The position numbers and the translations under genes were made by a program. From positions 1-23,975 of the IMG/VR virus record IMGVR_UViG_3300027782_002638: DNA of 23,975 nt; one strand, 5' to 3'. Of this stretch, positions 1 to 6,564 are shown piece after piece. A model generated the notes under the pieces. It was not told the DNA's origin and did no database searches. It was given only the letters and a program-made list of their open reading frames with translations. This DNA is from a virus. Positions within the stretch are counted from its first letter, which is position 1. Each line of letters starts with the position of its first letter.

Positions 1-37
1 CTAGTACTGTGCTTCCACTTCTGGGAAGACCAGCTAG

Positions 38-58
38 AAAAAAAAATTGTTTTTCAAT
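38..58 (-). terminator. Weak terminator-like hairpin and T-tract
   Basis: On the minus strand, just after the stop codon of the TPR-glycosyltransferase gene, a 4-bp ATTG/CAAT stem with an A5 loop is followed by a run of about nine T. It sits where a terminator would end the late transcript, but the stem is short and AT-only, so it may not work. Bases 12-28 hold a separate 5-bp hairpin (CTTCC/GGAAG). No gene start is visible in bases 1-57. Confidence 0.22.
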
Positions 59-1380
59 CATAGGACGGCTTTTAGTTGCTCCAAATGAGACCAATCTCTC
101 CACTTTCTTTGACGCAGAATAGTGCAGTTATCTCCGTACCATTTAGAATCACCTAGCCATGTATAATACGTAGCAATAGGAGGACATACTGTAATTGGGA
201 ATCCAGCTGCAGAACACACGTGGGCTACTGAGGTGCAACTACTTATAGTATAATCCATAAGTGATAAACACGCCAATAGATCATCAAGATCTTCTAGATG
301 TGGTGCAGCATTAAATATCTTGGAATAATTCTCTATTCCTTCATATTCATCTTTTTGTATTGAAACAAATGTAATATCATCTCTAGAAAAATTCAATACT
401 TCATTATATTTCTCTAATGGAACTGTACGATGTAGATCCTGATCATAGTACATATTGCCTGCCCATCGGATAGCAATCTTTTTACCTTTAGGTAGAAGCT
501 TCTTCCATTTTTCAATATAGTCAGGATCTGGCTTGAGATATGGTCCATTCCAAAGTTCATTCTTATCAAGATTTAGAGCAATTGGAAGATACATAGATCT
601 GATTCCAAGAGCATCTGAAGGGACTTCTTTTATACTAGCAACTACATTAAATCCATTCTTTCTGAAAAGTTCTGCAGTATTCTTTCTTGAAGTAACAAAT
701 ATTGGATTCATACCAAGTTTTTTGATATTTTCCATGAAACGAATATTGATTACTTCATCACCAATGCCACCTTCAGCAATAATAGCAACAGTCTTTCCTG
801 GAATGACTTCTCCGTACCAGTGAGCTAGGGGTAAATCATACTTCTTCCAGATTCCAATTCTGTGACCAACATCAATAAAATTAAGAACACCTTGCTTGAA
901 TTCTCCTTCATCAATCAGATAAGATCCTAGATTGAATTCACAGCGTAGACGAACATTATCTGGAACCATAGGATCCTGAAGTAGATTCTTGATTTCTTGG
1001 TGTGATCGATCAAAATCTCCAGAAAGATAATACGAGAAGATCATTTCCATTAAAGCTTCATAATCTTTTGGATTAATAGCAAGATTCTGTTTAGAATACT
1101 GCATAGAAATTTCTGGATCATTAGTATGATTATAAAGCTTTGCTAGATTTGATCTAGTAGCATATCTTTGTTCTTCAGTAGTTGATAATTCTAATGCTTT
1201 CTGAGCGCACTCCAGTGCACTATAATAGTCCTTCATTTCATTGAAGTGCATACCAAGCTGATCAAGTTGTTGAAGTTGATTGGAATATTTTCTAAATACT
1301 TTTAGAAGTTCTGAACCTGCTTTAAGTTCATCTGTATTTTTAAGAAACTCAATTATAAATCCAAGTGGATCTTGTTGCAT
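58..1380 (-). CDS. TPR-repeat protein with GT9-like glycosyltransferase domain
   Basis: This 440-aa protein has two parts. Residues about 30-170 are helical tetratricopeptide-like repeats (for example YYSALECAQKALEL at 52-65). Residues about 185-440 resemble the heptosyltransferase/GT9-like domain found behind TPRs in bacterial and phage proteins. Visible motifs are GGIGDE (204-209), KIAIRWAGN (301-309), a SCTSVAHVCSAAGFP segment (381-395) matching the family's nucleotide-sugar-binding loop, and a C-terminal WYGDNCTILRQRKWRDW (414-430). The predicted activity is transfer of a sugar from a nucleotide sugar; donor and acceptor are unknown. It is the last gene of the tail-fibre cluster, 18 bases after an RCC1-like gene, with a GGAG ribosome site about 10 bases before the ATG. 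The position suggests it modifies fibres or a host surface glycan, which is inference. It lacks a signal peptide and membrane segments. Confidence 0.8.
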   Translation of the reverse strand: MQQDPLGFIIEFLKNTDELKAGSELLKVFRKYSNQLQQLDQLGMHFNEMKDYYSALECAQKALELSTTEEQRYATRSNLAKLYNHTNDPEISMQYSKQNLAINPKDYEALMEMIFSYYLSGDFDRSHQEIKNLLQDPMVPDNVRLRCEFNLGSYLIDEGEFKQGVLNFIDVGHRIGIWKKYDLPLAHWYGEVIPGKTVAIIAEGGIGDEVINIRFMENIKKLGMNPIFVTSRKNTAELFRKNGFNVVASIKEVPSDALGIRSMYLPIALNLDKNELWNGPYLKPDPDYIEKWKKLLPKGKKIAIRWAGNMYYDQDLHRTVPLEKYNEVLNFSRDDITFVSIQKDEYEGIENYSKIFNAAPHLEDLDDLLACLSLMDYTISSCTSVAHVCSAAGFPITVCPPIATYYTWLGDSKWYGDNCTILRQRKWRDWSHLEQLKAVL

Positions 1381-1398
1381 TATATAAATTCTCCATAA

Positions 1399-2646
1399 TT
1401 AACTTAAATCTTGTTTTATTATTCCTAGCTTAAAAGACCATCCTGTAACTACTGATGACCAATTTTTTCCTGGCGCGACGGTGCCCATGATGGAGCTGAC
1501 TTGAACTGGTGATGACCTATTAGTTTGTGAAAAATCACCAACTTGACCATTCTCATTATTTCCCCATGCCCAAAGAGTGCCATCAGTTTTAATAGCTGCA
1601 GAACCGAGATACCCTGCAGATATTGAAGACCAAGTAGTTAATGCACCAACTTGTACTGGTGATGATCTATGAGTTATATCACCTAGACCAAGTTGACCAT
1701 AACCATTATTTCCCCATGCCCAAAGAGTGCCATCAGTTTTGACTGCTAGAGAACCAAAATGCCCGGCACTTACTTTAGACCAAGTAGTCAATGCACCCAC
1801 TTGTACTGGTGATGATCTATGAGTACGATCACCCAAACCAAGTTGACCATTAGTATTTTCTCCCCATGACCAAAGAGTGCCATCTGTTTTTATAGCTAGA
1901 GAATGATTAGTTGCTGCAGCTATTTTAGACCAAGTAGTTAATGCACCAACTTGTACTGGTGATGATCTATGAGTAGTATCACTAGTACCAAGTCGACCAT
2001 TAGTATTCAGTCCCCATGACCAAAGAGTGCCATCAGTTTTAATTGATAGAGAGTGATATGTGCCAGCAGATACTAATGACCATGCAGTCAATGCACCCAC
2101 TTGTACTGGTGATGATCTATGAGTTCTATCACCTAGACCAAGTTGACCACTAGTGGCTTCATTTTGTCCCCATGACCAAAGAGTACCATCAGTTTTAATT
2201 GCTAGACAATACCCATACGATGCAGATACTGATGACCAATTAGTTAATGCACCTACTTGTACTGGTGATATTCTACTAGTTGTATCACCTAAACCAAGTT
2301 GACCATTTTGATTCCATCCCCATGACCATAAACGACTAGAAGTATCAATACCGCATCCATGTTGGCCAGCTGAAACTGAATTCCAGTCAGTAACTACCAC
2401 TATTTGGTTTGGATCCAACTTAGTGCTGCTAATAGGAGTATAATCTGGATAACCACTATCACCGTCAACCTGATTGATCCCAAGTTGGCCTACGTCATTG
2501 ATTCCCCAACCATATCCAAGACCAAATACACTCCAGACACTATTATTTCCAGATTTTCTAGATGCTATTGGAATTGATTGTTTATTAGCCTGAGTAACTA
2601 AAAGGCTGTCTAGATCTAATCCATCTCTAGTAAAATTAGAGGCCAT
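1399..2646 (-). CDS. RCC1-like seven-bladed propeller tail/receptor-binding protein
   Basis: This 415-aa protein is almost entirely RCC1-type repeats of about 50 residues, each with the core IKTDGTLWSWG, a G-Q-LGLGD turn and SSPVQVGALT. Seven W/G-rich blades can be counted (one degenerate near residues 37-58, then LWSWG or LWAWG six times), fitting a closed seven-bladed beta-propeller. The N-terminus (MASNF, GLDLDSLL) matches that of the second RCC1 protein encoded at 3319-4479, so a shared attachment segment is likely. RCC1 folds bind proteins or other ligands. In this fibre cluster the likely role is an exposed, host-recognising virion protein, but that is inference. It lies 3 bases after the DUF4376-like gene. 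A TATAAATA box lies about 66 bases upstream of the start. Confidence 0.82.
   Translation of the reverse strand: MASNFTRDGLDLDSLLVTQANKQSIPIASRKSGNNSVWSVFGLGYGWGINDVGQLGINQVDGDSGYPDYTPISSTKLDPNQIVVVTDWNSVSAGQHGCGIDTSSRLWSWGWNQNGQLGLGDTTSRISPVQVGALTNWSSVSASYGYCLAIKTDGTLWSWGQNEATSGQLGLGDRTHRSSPVQVGALTAWSLVSAGTYHSLSIKTDGTLWSWGLNTNGRLGTSDTTHRSSPVQVGALTTWSKIAAATNHSLAIKTDGTLWSWGENTNGQLGLGDRTHRSSPVQVGALTTWSKVSAGHFGSLAVKTDGTLWAWGNNGYGQLGLGDITHRSSPVQVGALTTWSSISAGYLGSAAIKTDGTLWAWGNNENGQVGDFSQTNRSSPVQVSSIMGTVAPGKNWSSVVTGWSFKLGIIKQDLS
1500..2340 (-). repeat. Tandem RCC1-coding DNA repeats (about 150-nt units)
   Basis: Within the RCC1-like gene, units of about 150 nt recur in tandem with long nearly identical stretches, such as the segment coding for VGALTTW and the CTTGTACTGGTGATGATCTA block seen around 1670, 1810, 1950 and 2100. 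Similarity at the DNA level, not only in protein, suggests recent duplication or homogenisation between units. Confidence 0.85.
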
Positions 2647-2649
2647 GAT

Positions 2650-3291
2650 TTATCCCTCTATTTCAGTCTTAAGCTCTTGAATTTGGGGTGCAGTAGTAGC
2701 AGCATCTATTCTATTTATATATGATAATTCCCAATTAAAATCTGCTTGAACACTGCTATCAATAGCATCAGCAATAGATCTTACATCGGATTTAGTTAAT
2801 GCAATCCAAATTTTATCACTAAACTTATAATTTTTTATATCAGCATCTGCCATTATAGTTAAAATATTAATCCAAATATTTCGTGGTGGACCACGTTTCT
2901 TACTAACAGATATAGTTTGGCCTTGTACAACAATATCTATATTAGCAGTTTCTTTTTCATAACGTTTATCTGCTAATAATTCCTTTAGCTTATTCTTAGC
3001 AGAATCAAGGTCTACTGGAGCAACATCATACCATCCAGTGACTGGATTTTCATTAGTATTCCAGAATGGACCAGCAAGTTGCTGTGTAGGATAATTGAAA
3101 GCTGGAATAGTAAGATCTGTTACTGGAGCAATCTTAATAGTATCACTAATGACAATAGGCTCCAGAGAATCATATGAGCCAGGAAGATCAAATGTAATAC
3201 CGCAAGACTTCAGGTAATCTTCAAAGAAAACTCTGGCATAGTTGCGTGGACCAACTTTCATATATCCGTTATCTATAAGTCCGTAATTCAT
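2650..3291 (-). CDS. DUF4376-like tail-fibre-associated protein
   Basis: This 213-aa protein resembles the DUF4376 group of phage tail-fibre or fibre-assembly proteins. An N-terminal segment (to about residue 90) is specific to this phage. It is followed by a helical stretch with DSAKNKLKELLADKRYEKE, a short beta hairpin (IVVQGQTISV), and a C-terminal alpha-helical region ending in ALTKSDVRSIADAIDSSVQ and a final helix (INRIDAATTAPQIQELKTEI). That layout is typical of the family, whose biochemical role is unknown. It lies between two RCC1-like genes, 27 bases after one and 3 bases before the other, so it may connect or help assemble the propeller proteins. The ATG has an AGGGA-type ribosome site. 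No catalytic motif is visible. Confidence 0.6.
   Translation of the reverse strand: MNYGLIDNGYMKVGPRNYARVFFEDYLKSCGITFDLPGSYDSLEPIVISDTIKIAPVTDLTIPAFNYPTQQLAGPFWNTNENPVTGWYDVAPVDLDSAKNKLKELLADKRYEKETANIDIVVQGQTISVSKKRGPPRNIWINILTIMADADIKNYKFSDKIWIALTKSDVRSIADAIDSSVQADFNWELSYINRIDAATTAPQIQELKTEIEG
2712..2719 (-). promoter_or_regulatory. Candidate T4-type late promoter TATAAATA (internal)
   Basis: The minus strand reads TATAAATA exactly, 66 bases upstream of the start of the RCC1-like gene 1399-2646 and inside the 3' end of the gene before it. The distance fits a promoter for the last two genes. In such AT-rich DNA a few perfect matches per strand are expected by chance, so position is the only support. 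Confidence 0.4.
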
Positions 3292-3315
3292 AGTATTTCC
3301 CTAAGTTATATTATC

Positions 3316-3323
3316 TATTTATG
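3316..3323 (-). promoter_or_regulatory. Candidate late promoter CATAAATA
   Basis: The minus strand reads CATAAATA, one mismatch from the T4 late box. It overlaps the stop codon of the RCC1-like gene 3319-4479 and lies 25 bases upstream of the DUF4376-like start, a suitable place to initiate transcription of that gene. Confidence 0.35.
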
Positions 3324-4479
3324 GTGGAGAATTATATAAGTATTGCGCCATAGAATGACCGTAGCCGGAACTAACACCAACCCATGTAGTCAATGTACCA
3401 ACTTGAACTGGAGACGATCTACTAGTAGTATTTCCACTGCCTAATTGTCCTACTGTTGCGGAACCCCAAGACCAAAGAGTGCCATCAGTTTTAATAGCTA
3501 AACAGTGCTGATCGCCAATAGAAGCTTTTGACCAAGTAGTCAATGCACCAACTTGTACTGGTGATGATCTATGAGTACTATCACCTAAACCAAGTTTACC
3601 AGAAGTATTATCTCCCCAACCCCAAAGAGTGCCGTCGGTTTTGATAGCTATATTAGTTGGATATCCGGTTGATATACTTGACCATGTAGTCAATGCACCA
3701 ATTTGAACTGGAGATGATCTACTAGTTGTATCACCTAGACCAAGTGCACCATAATTATTAGATCCCCATGACCAAAGAGTACCATCAGTTTTAATAGCTA
3801 AACAGTGAGTGTAACCACCAGCTATTTTAGACCATGTAGTCAATGCACCAACTTGTACTGGTGATGATCTATGAGTACGATCACCCAAACCAAGTTGACC
3901 ATAACCATTAGCTCCCCATGCCCAAAGAGTACCATCTGTTTTAATAGCAAAAGAAGAATATCCGCCAGCAGCTACTAATGACCATGTAGTTCCAGCCCCG
4001 ACTTGTACAGGTGATGATTTACTAACAATAGTTCCATCACCAAGTGCACCGCCGCCATCAAGATTGGCATCCCCATCATTTTTTCCCCAAGCCCAAAGAG
4101 TACCATCTGTTTTAACGGCTAAAGTGTGTTGACCAAAGCTAGAAGCTACTCTATTCCAAGCTGTCAATGCACCAACTTGTACTGGTGATGATCTATTAGT
4201 TATATCACCCAAACCAAGTTGACCAGAACCATTAATTCCCCAAGACCAAAGAGTGCCATCCATTTTAATAGCTACAGTAGCCTGGCTAAGTGAAGCAACA
4301 ACTCTAGCCCAAGCACTTGATCCAATTAGAACTGGTGATGATCTAGAAACAGCAGTTCCATTACCTAGTTGACCAGATGTACCTCGTCCAAATCCATATA
4401 AATTTCCTATATTAAGAAAAACATAACTAGCATAAGCAATATCTACATCTAGGCCATTAGTCTTAAAATTAGTAGCCAT
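3319..4479 (-). CDS. Second RCC1-like seven-bladed propeller tail/receptor-binding protein
   Basis: This 386-aa paralogue of the protein at 1399-2646 has the same start (MATNFKTNGLDVD) and seven RCC1-type blades: LYGFG near residue 28, then KMDGTLWSWG and five more KTDGTLW-type cores. Blade 3 carries an extra loop (KNDGDANLDGGGALG). Residues in the repeat cores are nearly invariant and differences concentrate in loops, as expected if the fold is conserved while surfaces diversify. No signal peptide or membrane segment is present. It begins 2 bases after the stop of the S74 fibre gene, so the fibre may carry or display it. A receptor-binding function is inference from fold and neighbours; enzymatic residues are not apparent. 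A GGAG site lies 11 bases before the ATG. Confidence 0.82.
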   Translation of the reverse strand: MATNFKTNGLDVDIAYASYVFLNIGNLYGFGRGTSGQLGNGTAVSRSSPVLIGSSAWARVVASLSQATVAIKMDGTLWSWGINGSGQLGLGDITNRSSPVQVGALTAWNRVASSFGQHTLAVKTDGTLWAWGKNDGDANLDGGGALGDGTIVSKSSPVQVGAGTTWSLVAAGGYSSFAIKTDGTLWAWGANGYGQLGLGDRTHRSSPVQVGALTTWSKIAGGYTHCLAIKTDGTLWSWGSNNYGALGLGDTTSRSSPVQIGALTTWSSISTGYPTNIAIKTDGTLWGWGDNTSGKLGLGDSTHRSSPVQVGALTTWSKASIGDQHCLAIKTDGTLWSWGSATVGQLGSGNTTSRSSPVQVGTLTTWVGVSSGYGHSMAQYLYNSPP

Positions 4480-4481
4480 GA

Positions 4482-6311
4482 CTAGTTATTCTCCAGCCTA
4501 TCTACCTTGGCCGATAGTTCTTTAACTGATTGAATTAAATACGCTATCAAACCAGAGTAATTAACACTCTTTGTTCCATCAGTATCTGTTACTAGGAATG
4601 GAATAATCTTTTCAAGATCCTGAGCAATCACACCTGATGATTTGTCACCAGTAGTCTTCCAGTTAAACGTTACACCAGTAAGTTGATTAACAATTCTTGT
4701 TGCATCAGCAATTGTCTCTACATTATCCTTGGCAGCTGCATCAGATAGAGAATTAAAGATAGTAGAATTCAGAGTTCCAGTAGAAGGAACAAAATAAAGC
4801 TGAGTATTAGAAATTACGCCATTAGACCAAGCACCTGAAGTTGTATTTGACATTGGGAAGTAGTATGTCTGTGTATCGGTATTATTGGCAGTAAGTGTGG
4901 CTCCACTACTAGATGCCCAATATAATCCGGTACCATTAGATGATAATACTTGACCATTAGAACCAATGGATCCATTAGCAATAATACCACCTGAGATATA
5001 AGTATTACCTTGAACAGATAATATATTTGTTGGAGTAGTATTGCCAATGCCAACATAGCCAGTGTTAAAGTAAAACGAAGACGCCGCAAATTCCATTGCT
5101 TTAACGTTGTCATTGTTAGCGGTTGCAGAATACAAGGAAATGCCATTTGCTAGTTGTAGATGGCCACGAATAAGAAAAGAGTCGTTAGCAGCTGCAGTTA
5201 CGTGAAACAGGCCCCTAGGCGAAGCCGTCCCAATACCAACATTACCATTAGCAACAATATATACCGCATTACCAAATGTGGCAACATTAGACGCAACAAC
5301 AAGTGCAGTAGCATTGATGGTAGAGTTGACTGTAGAGTTTCCTGCTCTAATGTCTCTAGAAGAAATCACATCGCGTAGAGTTAGATCACCAGAAGTTAGA
5401 GTCAAAGAACCATTAATTGTTCCAGAGGTATTAGAACTTACAGGAGTATAGTTTAACCCGATAGTAGAGTTGCCTGTAATATCAGCAGCAGTAAGAGAAA
5501 CTGCTCCGGTTCTAGTATTAAAGGTTGTAACACCATTAGCACCGCCGCCAGTAGCATTAGCCCAAGCCATACCGGTACCATTAGATGTCAATACTTGACC
5601 ATTAGAACCAATGGATCCATTAGCAACAATGCCGCCCGAGATATAGGTATTACCTTGAACAGATAATACATTTGTTGGAGTAGTATTGCCAATGCCGACC
5701 TGGCCCGCGGCGGAGATATGCATACTCGGGGTAAACGTGTCTCTACTGCCGCAGTTGAACGTTGTTGTGCCAGTAGAACGCTCATACTTAATTTGAAAAG
5801 CACCGCCTGCTCCACTGCTGTAACCACCCAAGCCCATAGTGGATAGCGTAGCTGCAGAATCGCCCCACATGCCGTCATTGGAGTTATTGGCCGCTACAAA
5901 GCGGAAGGTAGGCTGAGTAGTTCCGATGCCGACGTTGCCATTAGCAACACTATATAATGTATTACCAAATGTGGCAACATTAGATCCAACAACAAGTGCA
6001 GTAGCACTGATACTAGAGTTAACTGTGGCATTACCAAAGGTAAGCGCATAGCTATTTGCAATGGAAACATTAGAAGCAATGGTTAAAGCCGCATTGGTGC
6101 TTACATTACCACCACGAATTGTATTAAACGCACCAGTTGGACTAGACAGAGTACCATTTATATAAGCATTGCCAGTAGTAATACCACCAGTACTGTTTGC
6201 AGCAATCGTCACAACAATATTGGTCATATCGTCTAAAAGATTATTGGTCTTTGTCACCCACGCGGCAAAGGTATCAAATCCTGGTTGTATATTTGCGTAT
6301 TGCTTAGCCAT
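4482..6311 (-). CDS. Tail fibre protein with C-terminal S74 intramolecular chaperone
   Basis: This 609-aa protein has a repetitive, N/G/S/T-rich shaft with motifs such as GNVGIGTTQPT, TYISGGI and NGSIGSNGQVL, typical of trimeric beta-structured phage fibres. It ends in a Peptidase_S74 (endosialidase-type) chaperone domain at about 520-609. The conserved start SDAAAKDN gives Ser523 and Lys528, the same five-residue spacing as the known self-cleavage dyad, followed by GVTFNWK, GVIAQDLEK and a final helix AYLIQSVKELSAKVDRLE. By family knowledge the domain guides trimerisation and is then cut off just before the serine. The shaft contains two direct duplications, annotated separately. It follows the 74-aa gene by 28 bases and leads the distal fibre cluster, so it probably forms the long fibre or its tip. 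Confidence 0.85.
   Translation of the reverse strand: MAKQYANIQPGFDTFAAWVTKTNNLLDDMTNIVVTIAANSTGGITTGNAYINGTLSSPTGAFNTIRGGNVSTNAALTIASNVSIANSYALTFGNATVNSSISATALVVGSNVATFGNTLYSVANGNVGIGTTQPTFRFVAANNSNDGMWGDSAATLSTMGLGGYSSGAGGAFQIKYERSTGTTTFNCGSRDTFTPSMHISAAGQVGIGNTTPTNVLSVQGNTYISGGIVANGSIGSNGQVLTSNGTGMAWANATGGGANGVTTFNTRTGAVSLTAADITGNSTIGLNYTPVSSNTSGTINGSLTLTSGDLTLRDVISSRDIRAGNSTVNSTINATALVVASNVATFGNAVYIVANGNVGIGTASPRGLFHVTAAANDSFLIRGHLQLANGISLYSATANNDNVKAMEFAASSFYFNTGYVGIGNTTPTNILSVQGNTYISGGIIANGSIGSNGQVLSSNGTGLYWASSSGATLTANNTDTQTYYFPMSNTTSGAWSNGVISNTQLYFVPSTGTLNSTIFNSLSDAAAKDNVETIADATRIVNQLTGVTFNWKTTGDKSSGVIAQDLEKIIPFLVTDTDGTKSVNYSGLIAYLIQSVKELSAKVDRLENN
4927..5060 (-). repeat. Fibre direct repeat A, copy 2
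   Basis: These 134 nt match 5572-5705 at a constant offset of 645 nt (215 codons) without gaps and with about 11 mismatches by eye. Both encode an NGQVL, NGSIGSNG, TYISGGI, GNTTPTN segment of the fibre shaft. Confidence 0.85.
5245..5341 (-). repeat. Fibre direct repeat B, copy 2
   Basis: About 97 nt match 5938-6034 at a constant offset of 693 nt (231 codons). Both encode a NATALVVASNVATFGN-type shaft segment. Mismatches are scattered and keep the reading frame. Confidence 0.75.
5572..5705 (-). repeat. Fibre direct repeat A, copy 1
   Basis: This is the upstream-in-gene partner of 4927-5060. The in-frame spacing of both repeat pairs suggests the shaft grew by duplicating a block of over 200 codons, with later replacement of the unique parts. 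Confidence 0.85.
5938..6034 (-). repeat. Fibre direct repeat B, copy 1
   Basis: Partner of 5245-5341; encodes the SATALVVGSNVATFGN segment near residues 100-125 of the fibre. Confidence 0.75.
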
Positions 6312-6336
6312 TAACTATTCCTAAGTAACTTTCTTA

Positions 6337-6344
6337 TATTTATT
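6337..6344 (-). promoter_or_regulatory. Candidate late promoter AATAAATA
   Basis: The minus strand reads AATAAATA, one mismatch from TATAAATA. It overlaps the stop codon of the 74-aa gene and lies 26 bases upstream of the S74 fibre start. It would give the fibre module its own late transcript. Confidence 0.4.
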
Positions 6345-6564
6345 GCTTATTCACAAGTTGAATTAATAAGTCTTTAATTTCAGAAAACTCTTTCTTTAGA
6401 GAATTAACATCTTCAACTATAGAGTCAGCTCTTAAAATTCTTTCACGTTCTTTTTTATATGCTACAAGTGAATCTAGATCTGTATTTAACACAGCTGCAT
6501 TTTTTCTGTCTCTTATGAAATTTTCTGCATCGGTCTTAACATATCTTTGATTAAGTACTGTCAT
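6340..6564 (-). CDS. Small coiled-coil protein of the baseplate/fibre operon
   Basis: This 74-aa protein is of unknown function. The N-terminus is polar (MTVLNQRYVKTDAENFIRD). The rest is strongly charged and helical, with a heptad-like C-terminal stretch (DVNSLKKEFSEIKDLLIQL) suggesting a coiled coil. It starts on the last base of the stop codon of the 852-aa gene (TAATG), so it is translationally coupled to it and is very likely real. Small proteins like this often accompany structural genes of marine T4-like phages, where they may be minor virion or assembly proteins; no firm family assignment can be made from sequence alone. Confidence 0.7.
   Translation of the reverse strand: MTVLNQRYVKTDAENFIRDRKNAAVLNTDLDSLVAYKKERERILRADSIVEDVNSLKKEFSEIKDLLIQLVNKQ

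Noticed and set aside
1-57. A further gene start on the minus strand at the left edge
   Set aside because: No ATG occurs in the 57 bases on the minus strand; only an A/T tract and short hairpins are visible.
1500-2340. CRISPR-like array of regular repeats
   Set aside because: Units are about 150 nt, fully coding, and correspond to RCC1 protein blades; there are no short repeats with unique spacers and no cas genes.
1399-4479. Diversity-generating retroelement acting on the RCC1 loops
   Set aside because: No reverse transcriptase or non-coding template repeat is visible in the window, and differences between repeats are not confined to adenine positions as far as can be judged by eye.
5160-5378. 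Plus-strand open frame inside the fibre gene
   Set aside because: It is antisense to the fibre gene, has no ribosome site, and its composition is that of a shadow of the repetitive coding strand. Other short antisense frames across 533-19000 are treated the same way.
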